This document shows, in pieces, positions 1 through 13,256 of a stretch of 64,000 bases of DNA. Source of the DNA: Enoplolaimus lenunculus (lineage: Eukaryota; Nematoda; Enoplea; Enoplida; Thoracostomopsidae); the NCBI GenBank assembly GCA_030248215.1, contig JASANG010000135.1, positions 124,001 to 188,000 on the forward strand, read 5' to 3'. Position numbers and translations under genes: made by a program. The stretch's first letter is position 1. Each line of letters opens with the position of its first letter. The notes under the pieces are model-generated. The model did not search any database, was not told the origin of the DNA, and worked only from the letters and a program-made list of their open reading frames with translations.

Positions 1-168
1 AACGGAAACTAATAGTGAGCAAAATAACGGAAACAGATATTTAAGTATAAAATTAAAAAAAATTATTTTTCTGCCTATACAATATGCAGTAGACAAAAAT
101 CACCAGTCTTCCTATAATTTGAAAGAAAAATATAATGTAAATGTATCCAAATTGTTTAAGATTTTGAC

Positions 169-174
169 TTTATT
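169..174 (-). promoter_or_regulatory. Candidate poly(A) signal of EXOC8
   Basis: On the minus strand this reads AATAAA, about 140 bases beyond the EXOC8 stop codon at 313. It is the first canonical hexamer I see downstream of that stop. The surrounding 1-312 stretch is AT-rich, and GGAAAC/CGTTTCC-type repeat remnants lie at both of its ends, so the exact cleavage site cannot be judged from sequence. Confidence 0.4.
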
Positions 175-312
175 TTTAACCAAACTTGAGCATATTTTTG
201 TGATGAAAAACTGAATGATTTTTCAAGTGATTTTCTGTGAATTAATGCCATAAAAACAACGTAAATTTTATATTTCCGTAACATAAACGAATATACGGTT
301 ACAACCTTATTC

Positions 313-3300
313 TCAGACATCTCCAATTTCTTCCATCTCGGACGGCGTGTGCTTCAAAGGAGCCTGGCGGCTTTTGGCACCGGTTCTTGGCGCAGCGCTC
401 GGTTTGAGAATATTTGGGAATTCATCATACAGTACGTTCATCAACTCTTTGGGGGTCCGCGCCGCAAGATCTGTGCGAAGGAAGTTTACGTTTAACGCGT
501 AAAGTTGAGGATCCATTCCAAACCGTTTTTCCGATTTGACGTAATGATTAAGAAGCAGTCGCCATACGTTCAATATTATTTCATCCGATATTGCTTTATG
601 AGGTTTATTCTAAAACAAAAATTAATCACAATCTAAGTATAAATAGATTATTCATCAGCTCAATATTTTAACCATGAACTTTACCATAACTGGAAAGCCT
701 AACTTAATGTCGATTTAAAATTACAACACATATGCTTACAGAAAATAGTCTAAAACAATATTAAAAGTTACCGCCGGTTATATCAAGAAGTCCCACTTCT
801 GGCGCCGGTAGATATTATTTTCGAGGTTACCACAGGTTCGGTAGCAAAATTTTCTTCTGTTTCTATCTATCAAAAACGGTGTCGTTCAATAATTTTCGAA
901 GCATAATTTTTTCTAGGACTATTTTATATCGCAGAATTGCCGGAAATTCGAACAAAACAAAGTTTAGCCAGACTTATTAACAGGTTGATTATATTTATTT
1001 TTTCAATGACTTTAAGCATCAACCTTGGAACCTAATTTTGATTCACTCCATGTTTCAGTTAGCGCTCATTCTTGCCAATCAACCACCCTGCGGCGGTAAT
1101 TATAAATAGCGTCTGTTTGCACCGTGTTACCTACCATCATCAGTGTCGTTTCTCTTCTCGTTATCCCCCTGACTTACTCTCGCCGAATCGCTCCCGCTGA
1201 GCAGCCTCAGATCATTGACAAGCGTTACAATCGTTCGAGCAGTACTTATGGTCGCGGTTGTCAGCCACAGCTTGCACGTGCCTTGAACGTAGCGTTCACG
1301 GTCGATATCAATGCGTACGTCTTGGTCGTTTTTAAGCTCGGTAAGGAATTTGAGTAAATTAGTCTGAAAAAAATTAATTTCAGCACTAATGGTACAGCCA
1401 ACAGAACCAAACAGACTGCCAATTTTCAAATATCCAGTTGCGCTCAATACTTTCGCTTAAGTTAACGAGTATCGTAGGACAACTTTGTCATTCCACCGCA
1501 AAACTAACCACGTCAACTCTCTTGGTTTCACTTCCAGCCAAAAAGCCTAGACACCTTGGTATTGCCCTCAAGTCTAAAACATATCTTGCTGTTGTGCTTG
1601 CTGTTCGCGTTATCACTCTTACGAACCCCCCACGCCTATTTCTATTGAACCCATCATCACTCTCACTTAGTGACTTACCTCACTCTGTGCATTAAACGGT
1701 CGCCACGAATCTTCAGCGAGACGCAACTTTGTCGCTTCCAACACGTTATCGCCAGTTGCACGAATTACTCGATCGATGTGCGGTGCGAGTAACTTATCGA
1801 GTTCAAACGTTAGATCAACACCCAGCGAGGGCAACTTGAGGGCACGCGAGCGCACCATTTCAACGCAACGGCCGATAACTGACGGCGATGGGCCCGATTC
1901 AAAAATGTGCCGGACCAAATGGGAAACGTAGTGTTTGAGTTCAGCTGCAAATAATATCAATACGAATGCAGTCCAGAAAAGACACAAGACACAATACTCC
2001 TCAATACGATTTTAGTTGTGTACGGCTCAAAATCTTAATCATACTCACATTCGTTCAAATTTTTCGTATATAAGACATTTCTGGTTTAAAAGAATCTGTC
2101 TATTTAGTAAGCCCAAGAAATTACATACAATAAAAATGTTTAAAAAATGTTGGACGGTTTCACAATCTATGCAGTAAATTTTCGAAGTACATGGTTGACT
2201 GGCGAAAATTTTGAATTGCTTTCAGAATAAAAATATTTACAAGCGAAATAAATATTTGTGCGGATACAGAAATAAAATTTCAATATTGCACTCTAATTTT
2301 ATTGTACCACGGCTGCCAACTGCACACTGAAGACTTTCGATGTAATAATAAGGAACAAACAAAGTAACTTGACAGATTTAAGAATCGCACATAACACATA
2401 TTACCACTGGAACTTACTTGACGCCCAAACGACAAGCACTGCACAACAGCCAGGCAAATCAGTGAACAGTTTTTCGGACTCTGACAGCACGTCGCCTAAA
2501 ATAAAACTGCACGAATCACTAGCAAAATAAAATAAAAACAAACAATTACCCAAAAACTTCAGTTCTTTCTTGGTTTCTGCGCTCTTTTTTAGTGAGTGCC
2601 GTTGCTATGGGGTAAAATATTTTTCAAAACAATGTGAGCAGCCATTTATCACCAGTAAAAAGGGCGAAGCCTTAAAATCCGCGTTTTAACAGTACAAGTG
2701 CGCTGGCAGCTGTCTTGAAATACATAATCCGGTACGTTGCATAATACTATTGTATAAGATTACCAGTGGATTATTGGTAATATCAATAGCTGATGATCTT
2801 AAACGAGGGTGTACAACTAGCTGGGCGGTGCATGGTGCAAAATGTACCTGCACGCGTGTTTCGACCGTTTAAAAATATAAACGGGAGTATGTATGAACAT
2901 ATTATGGGAATGCAACGTATTTACAATATTTACTGAAAATTTTGACCTAACCCCAAGTAAGGGGGGCAGATCAACATTGCAACGCGTGTCGGGAACATTC
3001 TTTTCTACACAGAATGTGCCCAGTTGCATACTCTTGCTAAGAGTATCACTAACTCTTGGTAATCTCAAGAGTGGATAATCGCTATTTAACAAGAGTGTGC
3101 AACTGGGCACATGCTATGTTGAAAAGATTATATCCGGCACGCGTTGCGTTTTTGCCCTGCCCATCTTGTTTAGAAGGAGGTACAACCGGTGTGAACCATG
3201 ACACTTAATGCATGCGGCATCAAACCTGCTCCCCTTATAGTTTTATTTAGGGATATTCATGTGTTACAGACCCCACTTTGAACAAGGAGGGAGGGGGGTG

Positions 3301-6300
3301 ATCTGGCAAAAACGCAACGCCCGGTTGTACATTTTGTACCTTGCGGTACCCCAAGAGCTGCACTCTTGTCATTATCACTCTTGGTAATATTAACGGATTC
3401 CAGGTAGGTACAAATAAGATAAGGTCGCACCGAAGGCGCGAAAAATTTCAACAGTAGGTTAAGTATGACATAAAATTAAGTAACTTGCTGATGCCCAAAA
3501 GCATATTAGCCAATTTGGTTAAAATCACGAATTTTTAACCAATCAGACAGAATTCTTATACATTTTGCTGCGCTTACCTATCGTTCCAAGGATTAAATTA
3601 CTCAACTCGTGCACATAACTGATCGGAACGTCGAGTATTTTAAGTTCCCGCATTGCTTGCTTTAGTGACTGAAAACAATAAAATTATACTTTACGATCCT
3701 TTTCTTAAAACCATTGCGATATCACCTGCTTATTTGGCCAAGTCACAAAACCGCGATGTATTATTAATACAACATCCGCTTCTAAATCCGTAATGCATAT
3801 CGTTACAAGAAATTGGTTTAGGTATACCAATTAAACGACTGCTATCACTTGATTATTCACGCAAGTCACAACTGCTGCATGGTGTGTAACCTTCTAATTA
3901 CGGGTTATCAGTCACCGGAAACATCAAAATTCCAAATTGAAGGTAGTATCGTTATACGAGTTTGGCAAAATGCAGCGCTAGCGACAAAATCGTTGCGACC
4001 ATGGCATTACCTGGCTACACTGTTTCAAGTAGAGCTCGCACGCTTGGGACGCCATTCCCATTTGAATCAGTAGCTTAACTGCACGCCGGGCAGCTTTTGG
4101 TCCACCGTGAACTGTCGTCAATTCGCGACATAAAACATCACACAGCAGGCGTTCACGTTCGGCAATTTTGCTCTGCAAACAAACACAATGCATAAAAATA
4201 TTTTTTCACAGGAACAAAATATGAAAAACGGTTCTTGTACAAGTTCAAACCAGGCACATGTCTAAACTTAGATTTGGGCAAAACAGTCTAAGCCTTTTTA
4301 TAAATTTTAACTTTAAATGATGGGGCGGGGAGGGTACAACAGCCTAAAAACAAGCAGTTTTCACCAGTATGATTTTCTGCAGTAGGTTTTCGTTTTCCCG
4401 TTAAGCATCGATGAAAGTTGACAAAAACAATTTTGAAACCCATCAATAACTTTAAGTCAATTGTTTGTGGTTGGTGGATCTAAATTGTTTGTGCGTCAAA
4501 CAACAAGCACAATCTCGCTCTAAACCCTTTACTTTTAATAAGCCACTATTTACTCTTTAAACAATATAATATTTGCAAACAAATTAAAATAAACATATAT
4601 GCTTCTAAAGCGTATAAAACCAGTGGTAGTGGGACGACACTTCGTAGCGAAGCTCTTACCGTCTTACTGACGGTATTCTCAAGTACAATATAATTGGCTC
4701 GTTTCCTACTAATTTACAAGCATAGAAAGTTTCGAGTGACATATTTACACGTTTCCTATCCAAAAAACCCTACGCAAGATGGTGTTATACACTATCAAAT
4801 CCAATATGGCATTTTACCTTTACTTCTCCAATCAGAGTAGAGTCGCTACACTCGCGCAGGTGCTCCCGTCCTTCCGCAATCAGTTCAGTTGCACCTTCAA
4901 AATCGCGTTGAGCAATGCAAACGTCAAGTTCGTCTGGTAACTCGCGCAGCCATTCGGCTTCATGTTCTGACGCCGCTGAGTCTCGATGTTCATCTGAAAG
5001 CATACGAGCGACCTGGAGTAAACAAAAATTCCGGAATCTAATTCCGGGGTTCCAGCGCTTTTCACAATTTAATGGCTTAAAAGTGCAACATAATATCCTC
5101 ACTGCTGCTTTTGTTCAAATTTGCAACAAATCAAAATGACGCTAGAGAAAGGTGAATACAATATCTACTGTGTGGGTAAACAACATGAAAGCCAAACTTT
5201 AACAGGTTTTACGACACATCCATTCGCACAATCACAGATACTCATAACCCGATATTAGTGAAAATGACAACGAATATTTCACGCGTGTGCCAGAAGTTGC
5301 CCTATTAAATTCCAACCATATGAAAGCTACATTTTAAGTAAAAGAAAAAAACCAACATTTTAGTCACTTTTTAAAATTCGCCTACCCAATCAATAGCGAA
5401 TTAAAATATTTCCGAAAAACCAACCCTACCACCCTTCAAAAACTCACATCCATTAACACCAGCACCATCAGGCGGCGGCGACCCTGACCAAGTCGGGTCG
5501 CTTTTACCACCAGGCGTTAATCCACTTGCAAACGTTCCGCCATCGGCGGTAGACGCTTGCGACTGAACTGACGCCCGGCGCATGCTCATCCGGTTCCGCA
5601 GGGTCGCTTGGCGGACCAGTGACGATTCTTCAAGCAGCGTTCGCTTGACATCTTCGATTCCGTCAAGCCAACGGCGCTTAAGGACCTGCGAATCAGCTTG
5701 GAATACGCGTTGATGCGGAAACATCAACAGTTTGAAGGCGTCTTTAGCGCGGCCGGAGTCCGGCAAATTGATTGCGGCTAAATTTTCGACCTAAAACTTT
5801 GGTAAACGAAGTTAAGACCTAACACTTTTGGCGGCAGTTGTTGGAAGTGCTAAAAATTGGGCTGTTGGCATAAATGGCAGTATTACTGGTGAGCTAAGCG
5901 CTACTTTATATAAAAACGCACTGCGCATGCCCATAACTATTACTGGTGAGGGGTCAACGTTGTAGCAGACTACAGCGTTCAAATTTGTATCAACAATTAT
6001 TACTACTGGGGTTGAAGTACTGCGTTTTTTTCACCTGACGCGGTATTCACCTAAAATAGGACGAGTGACCAGAATAGGATACCCACATTGCTATGCAACA
6101 TTGTTTGCAATCCGTGTTAACTTTAAAATCCAAACCAAAATCAGAACTCTAATTCGAAATCACAAATTTTCGTATCGGATTTCCACTTGCATTCTACATT
6201 TTTGCGGCCACAAAGATGTCTGTACTCGCAATTAGTGCCGTGACAATTTGAAGCAAGTACCGGGTAAACTCCTGGCTCACGGGCACCACTACTATCAACT

Positions 6301-8094
6301 ATTCCAATAGCCAGCAAGTTAGCTTACTTGATACAACTCTTCATATTTATACCGCATCGGCCCGACCTTATTTGGTATCGGAGACGTGATTAGGAGACAG
6401 TCGTTGAGAAGAAACAAATGCAGCTAAAATCAATAAAAACAAGTGTACGCACAGAACACAAATTAAAGCGTTTTGTAGTTTTAGAGTATGTCAATCACAA
6501 AATGCTTTAACACACAAAATACCGAACTATTTAAATAGTTAACTTGTGTGATAAACGAAATAAACTTTGTACTCTCTTCGTTACGTTATCACCTTTGTTA
6601 TCGGCCGCATGTGTCAAATTTTCTATTTTATCCCTTTCCATATGTCTCACTCCCATTCTTTCGTTTTCTGTCACTATTCCTCTCTCACTCACTTGCTTGA
6701 CCGGGCTCAGCGAATCAGTGTCAAGCTCCAGTAAATCTGCCTCGAAAACCACATATCGGCTGGTTCCGGTAGTCTCAGCGAGTCGCCCGGCGCCATCGAC
6801 TTTTTCCAACAACTGCTGCATTGACCGGCGGCGATCGTCTCCTAGTGCCGCAGATAAGCCACCGCTTGCGCCGCTTTTCGACGCTTTTGCAAACTTCATC
6901 GTAGTGTTCTGTAAACTAATATATATATATATATATATATAACTATTAAGTAAACATACGCATTTGTTTCTATGTTCAACCCACAAGAAATAGAAGCAAC
7001 ACGTTCCCATTGCGTAAATGCCATTTCTGCCAAACGCTTGACCATATTCACAAATGCTTATATCGTCTATCACCAGTTTGCGACACACGTTTCAGAATAC
7101 GGGACGTTTAGCAAAAGCCTTAAACAAACCACATAACCAGATGCGGATGCGTTGCTTTCAGACGACTCCAGAAGTCACAGTCCGTTAGCCAGCTCACATG
7201 TTAGACGGAGCTAAAAGATTCCAGATAAGAGAAGGCTGCGCCGGGACTTACCATTGTTTACAATCGGGCTAAAACGTTCACAAAAACTTGGCGAAACCTC
7301 TCAAAGAACTCGCCCGAGTTGGTTTAAATGTTATACAAATCTACAGCCGGATTTTACAAGAAGTTTGCATTAGTCAAAACGCTACAATCACTCGTAATAA
7401 TTTTCAAGACCCTCATGCTACAGATAGAATAAACACTCACTTTACCTTTTCAAGACTTGAAAACGGCATTTCTTGAAGCGATTTGATCACATTGCGTTGT
7501 TCGGTCAACAAATTATTCAACTGATACATTTCGGTTTCGAGATGTGATATTTCACGCGCTGTATCAATAAATTGAGTATAGTTGTGAAATACGTTGTTTT
7601 TCATGTTTTGTGACACTGAATTCGATATCGCATCAACCTATAAAATAAATAGTAGGAATGATAACACGCGGTCAAACAAACCAACGAAAACACCCCCAAA
7701 CCCCACAAACACCCCCCCGCCCCCCCCAAAAAAATACCTTCAAAGGTATATATTCAGGCCCATAGCCAGTTCACCTTGCCGGGGGGGGGGGGGGGCTAAA
7801 AATTTTTCATGAGGGGCATTCAAGAGTTTTCAACGAGTTACAAGCAAGATTGAAAACTTTCTAGTGGGGGTCCAAAATTTTCCAGGCAGGCGGGCTCAAC
7901 GCGCCCGTCAATACATATGCTGGAACAATTTTACCTTTCTAAGACAGTCAAACACTACAACCCCCCCAACCACCAACTGCGTTTCTGTTTACCTGAGTCC
8001 TCAACGCTAGTAACTTTCTCACATCGCCTCCTTTTTCTCTGACCATACGATCGGCGTCAAATGTTTCCAGCGTCAACTCATCATCGAGCAACAT
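313..8094 (-). CDS. EXOC8: Exocyst complex component 8 (Exo84 homologue), complete 12-exon gene
   Basis: EXOC8/Exo84 is a subunit of the octameric exocyst, which tethers secretory vesicles to the plasma membrane. Exons in transcription order: 8094-7993, 7637-7446, 6908-6693, 6423-6328, 5790-5448, 4993-4818, 4172-4011, 3668-3578, 2495-2418, 1944-1679, 1363-1178, 609-313. All junctions are GT-AG and phase-consistent, giving 734 residues against about 725 in human EXOC8. Residues 1-98 are the N-terminal coiled-coil region (TAREISHLETEMYQLNNLL, very close to human). A PH domain spans about 124-255, split over three exons (FLLNDCLLI, DAFKLLMFP). The helical Exo84 C-terminal region starts near 330 (LPDELDVCIAQRDFEGA, then GGPKAARRAV). 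The ATG at 8094 opens a first exon that aligns with the start of the conserved region. Introns are repeat-rich; that between 2496 and 3577 holds inverted-repeat elements. Identification is by remembered family sequence and is very secure; the exon 5/6 boundary is the least certain junction. Confidence 0.95.
2745..3400. mobile_element. Two adjacent TIR elements of the CCAAGAGTG family
   Basis: The EXOC8 intron between exons 9 and 8 contains two abutting copies of an inverted-repeat element. Both ends carry a motif like CACTCTTGTT/AACAAGAGTGTG next to GTTGCA/TGCAACTG, followed by a subterminal stretch resembling CGGCACGCGTTGCG. A cleaner full-length relative lies at 38404-38758. Only about 60 bases near 3050-3110 separate the inward-facing ends. 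No coding capacity is visible, so it is non-autonomous. Confidence 0.5.
6918..6941. repeat. (TA)n microsatellite
   Basis: An uninterrupted TA dinucleotide run lies in the EXOC8 intron just upstream (minus strand) of the exon 3 acceptor at 6909-6910. Length variation here would change the spacing to the branch point. Confidence 0.8.
7700..7900. mobile_element. Repeat fragment with C-run, G-run and 'aggggcat' body; relative at 60230-60365
   Basis: A poly-C-rich tract (7705-7732) precedes an unbroken G run (about 7780-7794). The following sequence (gctaaaaatttttcatgagg, then ttccaggcaggcgggc) is repeated in diverged form at 60230-60345. The bordering phrases 'ggcccatagccag' here and 'ttggctacgggccc' there look like the two ends of one element, so this is probably a DNA-transposon remnant. 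Homopolymer lengths may be assembly-sensitive. Confidence 0.45.
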
Positions 8095-11000
8095 TTTCTA
8101 TGACGTACTCGCGAATTTCAATTCAGGCGAACTTTAATCGAACTTAAGCAATCGTTTTCCCAATTTGTCGAACAAATAATATGTTCACATGTTACTCTGA
8201 AACAAAAAAATACATATATATGAGTATATAGATGTACCCAACCCGCAAATCAGCAGCGGACCATGTGGAGTCTACAGCCAGACAGAAACAGCTGATCCGA
8301 AAATGGGGGCCGCGTACGCGACGAGCGACGCAGGGTTGGGTTGCAAACAGGGTTTTTTAGTTTGCACCAAAATTTAAACCAAGAATACTTTTTTACTGCG
8401 CCAAACCAAAAATCACGTCATTCAACTTAATAACCAATTCATTTGTTTCCCACGATATATACGTACATACCATACGTACGTGTAGAACAGCGAATTTCAG
8501 TATCGTCCATTTATGATGACGTCAGTTTAGGTACGTAGCGTGAATACGTACGTATACTCATATGCAAACCGATATTCTTGATAATTTTTCTAATTTTTCA
8601 AAGTTTTAAAAAAATATTTCTCAAAAATAGTGAAAATACTTCTTTTGCTGCGTCAAAAAATACTTCAAAACCATTCTTGATAAGTTTTCTAATTTTTCAA
8701 AGTTTTAAAAAAATATTTCTCAAAAATAGTGAAAATACTTCTTTTGCTGCGTCAAAAAATACTTCAAAACCATTCTTGATAAGTTTTCTAATTTTTCAAA
8801 GTTTCAAAAAAAATTTGAAAAAATATTTCTCAAAAATAGTGAAAATACTTTTTTGCTGCGTCAAAAGGACTTCAAAATCCTTGGGTTCTATATACAGCAT
8901 AATTTTATTACTTTGTATTCTAAGAGATAGGTCTCGGAACCGGAACGATACCATTTTTACTACAACACCACCATTCTGTTTTTGGGCATACCTTAGATAT
9001 CTCCACGGTCATAACTGCTCTGTTGTTCAACATTAAAATAATGGCAAAATATCATGGGGTAAGGTATTACATCTTCTTGTAGATGCCAGAGGGGGGGAGA
9101 AATTATATGACACCTTAATAAATACAAAATAACTGCTGAGACCGCATACATACTAGCCTGTTAGCTGAAATTGTGGCAAATTCTTGAGCAGTTACGATTC
9201 GAACCCTGGGGGGGCTGTCTGTTTTCGAAAGCCCCGAGATAAAAAATCAGGGACTAAAAATTTGGAGGAATTCTTCCTTGGGACCCGACACTAACCGGAC
9301 GGACATAGCATCGAAGCTTTTACATACATGGTTTGCCGTACGTATTTGAATCGACCAAAATATATGTTCACTGAATTAGAATTAATTGTTTACTTTAATT
9401 TCTCATTTTTCGTTCACCGTACCAAAACTTACGACTCCTTGGCTGTCCCAAAAACGCAATCGCTGCAAGATGTTAATGATGCCCACTTTTAAAAATCAGT
9501 TGTATGAAATTCGAGATCACTTCCGTATAAGTATCCGGTACCCCGTAGGTTTATACCGGACACCAGAACAGGATAAGGATATTCAACTTTTTTGTTGGAT
9601 ATTGGAACCGGATTCGTATAGCCGGTGGCACTCTGCCCTCGCTTTGATTAGCGGAATGTCAGACATACGAACACAAATAACGTGCGTAATCAATAAACAC
9701 TAAATACATCTTCCGCAATATACATCCCCTAATCTCTTCAATAATCATGCCGCATATTTATCTGCATATCTCCTTCCTTATAAATAAGCAACATCACTAT
9801 TATATATACCGTACATTTTTTCAAATCACCAAATGACAAACCCGATTATTCCAGGAAATTCCCATGCGACTTGGGCATCCGTTAAGCTTGCCGAATTTGT
9901 CATTAGCTAAGACACTTTGGCTCCGGCTACCAAAAATACGGACAGGACTCAGCCAAAATGTTGCGACAACCAGCCAACATACGTTGCTACGTCAATATAC
10001 CATTCGACAAGGACCAAGGACAAACCAGAGAAGGGGGCTTCTGAGGTCAAACCCATTCCTACCCTGTTGCGATTTCACACCGCGATTCAGAGCCGGTTCC
10101 ATCGGCAACACAACAATCCTCCTTCGAATTTTTTACACAACATAACCCCCTTTTCGAAACTCCTAGTACTACACCCCTGCCAACCGCCTACGCCCTTCAT
10201 GCTTATCTCTCTTTTAATGTACGTATCTATACCCTAATCACGCTTGAACTTTCGTCTGGTCCGTCTATACCGAACACCAATATCTGGCCAGATTTTAGCT
10301 GAACCTAATCGGCGCGATGTCGCAACAACCAGTTGTCTGAAAATCAAACTGGTCAGCCTGGCAAAAATTACGCCTAAATTCTATGATCGCCTTTTGTCAA
10401 GTGGAACATTATAGTAGTAGTAATGCGTAATATACATACATAAAATACGTACACAAAATACCCAAAACACAACATTATACATACAGGGTCTCTAAAATCT
10501 GGTATAAATCCAGTATGATTGACGTCATCGGATTAAAACCAGCTAACCAGTAAAACGGCATACTTCTGTTACGACCCTAATTCAGCACCGAGGTATGTTA
10601 ATGAATACGTAGGTATGTCACAAATCTGGTGCGTCCTAAGACATCGCGCGGACCGGAAGTTTCCGGGTACAGTGTTGCGGACAAAACCGAGAAACACCCA
10701 AATCTTCAAAAGATGAAATATTCGTATTCTGTGAGATTAGAGATTATCCGTACGTCGACTCTGGTTTATCCTGAAGCTGGTGCATTGGCTTGAGTCCGTT
10801 GAGGATTAAGACTGAATTTAAGATTGAAATATCCGAACGAGTTATGGTACATTAGTCGACATAAAATTGAAAAGTTCAGATGCGTAGCCAGGAATGTTCC
10901 GCGGGTCTACATCTAACCCCCCAATCCATAATCCAACAATGTTTTGTGACAGTTTATTTTTCGAACATGCGACTGATAGATACGTACTACCGTACTACCT

Positions 11001-13031
11001 GTTCAAATCTGCGCGTGTTTGTACCATGATTTCGAGGGCCATAACTTTTGAATCATTGGTCACCCAATAAATGTAGTGCCGTTGAACTCAGTTCGCGTGC
11101 AACCACAATTACAAAATACCGGAACCGCAAAATTTCGGAACCGGAACCCGAACGAGAAAGTGAAAAATACCTTCCGCCGCAATATTCACCTGTAAGCAAT
11201 AAATAAACTATTACTAGCAATACTACGTAAGAAAATTTTTGTTTGCTTTATGTATGCACGTATATTCGGCTCCCACTTTTAGCACACGCAAAATCTACTA
11301 TTAAAAACAACTTAGAATATGCCAATTTCTCCATATATAAATTTTAAAGTTACAATAATTTCCCATACTGAAAATACCGGAAAAATTCGGCGAAATGCCT
11401 TACCGGATGTCTCCGTCGGAACCACAACTTCGGCTGCAACCCTAGCTTTAAGTCTAACCCAAACCGTGTCCAAATTTCCGCTACAGAAACCTTAAGCCGT
11501 CAATTGTTTTTAATTACAACCAGCAAAACATTGCCGTTTTGATTCAAAGCTAACACGCCAAACATCGTTACACAATACCCTCATCCATTTTACTTCCTAA
11601 ACTCCTAACTTTCTCCTGCTGCTATCCGGTGGTTCGCAATTTTTCAGCAACCTGTCTTTAACCGCAGACCTTTAGCCAAACGAAGAATCTTTAAACCGAA
11701 AGAAAACCAAACCAAAGTTCCTATGAATATACGCGAAAACATTTCTGCGCCGCGAACAAAGTAGATCCAACTAGACACACATACAACTATACTACTTACG
11801 TATACATATACATATAGTACATATACACATAGATACATACATACAAACATAAATACATACATACATACATTTATATATATACATATATATAAATATATAT
11901 TAAAAATATATAGATATTCCAATTATATTACGTCTACCTATACTTGCCAAAAATCACACATCTGTGCGTCAAAAACGAAACCAAAACAAAAGTGTCATAT
12001 ATATCCGTAGCATAACATATCTACCTAAGTTCCAGCTTAAACTTCTCCTAGCGTCACTTTTTACGCCAAATCTCATAGCGTAAAGCCAAACCAATTAATC
12101 ATTCACTTTAAGTACAAGTCGTTAGCCAGTGTTTACTGCTGAGAAAGCGTATATAACATATACGTACGTAATACGAAAAAGCTTCAACATAAGCTTGACC
12201 TGGATATAATCCGTCAGTCATTCAAACTAGAAAGACGTATCGGGCGGTGAAATATATCCTTACTTGGGATTGGATTAAGTGAAACCCTGACAGTACAGTT
12301 ATTTGCTAACTCTGCCAAAATAAATACCGTCAGATAATGCTTTGGCTGATAATTCGTTATCACGTGGCAACGGTTAATCTTTTAACCGTGTTTAAGCAAA
12401 AATAGTCCTCTCGCAGGAGGCAGGATGAACCCGGAATTCCCACTCAAAACGAGTTCCGATTCTCATTTCGATTGCGCAATAAAACAGAATCGGAATTTTG
12501 AAACTTTAATTTTAATCTCACTTTTTGTGACACGTTGCATCAAAATTCTGCATCATTTATCTATTAAATTGCTTTCGATGAGTTAACTTATCAATAATTG
12601 ATTGTAGTTTCGCTTTACTCGCAGTGCTGTACTCGAACTAAGGTATCTACTTGCATTGATTGAACTTAAAAACATGCCGGAAACCGGTATTTTTGAACAA
12701 AAAGATTCGCACAAATCTTTGTACTTCAAACTTCTCGTTTCAACTATAATCCTAACACATATATCTATATCCACAACATATAAGTGTACGTATAAGCTAT
12801 ACGAAATGCTTATTCGAGGTAACATCGTTCACATTACAAATATATAATTGATCGGATATCCATTCCAGACGAAAAATCAACAATTACTTTAACTTTAAAA
12901 TCATCTGTCAATAATGCGGAAATCAGAAACAATTCAAATTAACCTATACTGTGCATATTATATATACCTCTTGAAACTACAAAGTGCAAACCTGTGGTAC
13001 ATAATTTACCCAGAATACGGGTTACTTTACA
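8095..13031. other. Intergenic spacer upstream of EXOC8, no gene recognised
   Basis: I found no convincing exon on either strand between the EXOC8 start and the GC-rich element at 13 kb. The longer open frames here (9386-9703 and 9864-10237) show no domain, no family resemblance and overlap repeat-like sequence. Contents seen: the 99-bp tandem repeat at 8574, a tRNA-like B box near 9195-9215, GGTTCC-family remnants near 9540-9620 and 11093-11445, and TACA/TA-rich microsatellite around 11800-11925. Confidence 0.6.
8574..8880. repeat. Three-copy tandem repeat, about 99-bp unit
   Basis: Units begin at 8574, 8673 and 8772 with 'attcttgataa' and end with 'acttcaaaa'. The first two are nearly identical; the third has a small insertion and deletion. 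Because the unit length is divisible by three, a long open frame appears across it, but the translation is a repeated low-complexity peptide and is not a gene. Confidence 0.9.
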
Positions 13032-13256
13032 GTTGCGCTATACTTGTCGTGTGGCGACGTTCATCACCGCCCGTCCCGCGTACTGCGCTGTCCGTCACCG
13101 CCCGTCCCGTGTACTGCGCCGTCCGTCGCGATGTATCATCCCTCTACGGCGCCGCCCGTCACCGTCCGTCACGACACGGCATCGTACGTGAGTTATTTAC
13201 GCGCGACACCGCACGGTGACGGACGGCGCCGGACGTCAGCAAAAGTATAGCGCAAC
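13032..13256. mobile_element. GC-rich TIR element with CGTCCGTC/CACCGCCC arrays
   Basis: The stretch starts with 'ttgcgctatacttgtcgt' and ends with the inverted counterpart 'agcaaaagtatagcgcaa', giving terminal inverted repeats of roughly 20 bases. Between them lie short tandem blocks of CCGTCACCG, CCCGTCCCG and CACGGTGACGGACGG. Its GC content is far above the flanks. Diverged relatives with the same 'cgctatac' ends occur near 49620-49770 and 52660-52755 in rootletin introns. Small open frames on both strands are by-products of the GC-rich repeats. Confidence 0.6.

Noticed and set aside
6544-6942. 132-residue plus-strand frame
   Set aside because: It is antisense to EXOC8 exon 3 and the neighbouring intron; the minus-strand reading matches the PH-domain region.
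8578-9036. 152-residue open frame with internal peptide repeats
   Set aside because: It is the translation of the 99-bp tandem repeat; the unit length is a multiple of three, which keeps it open by construction.
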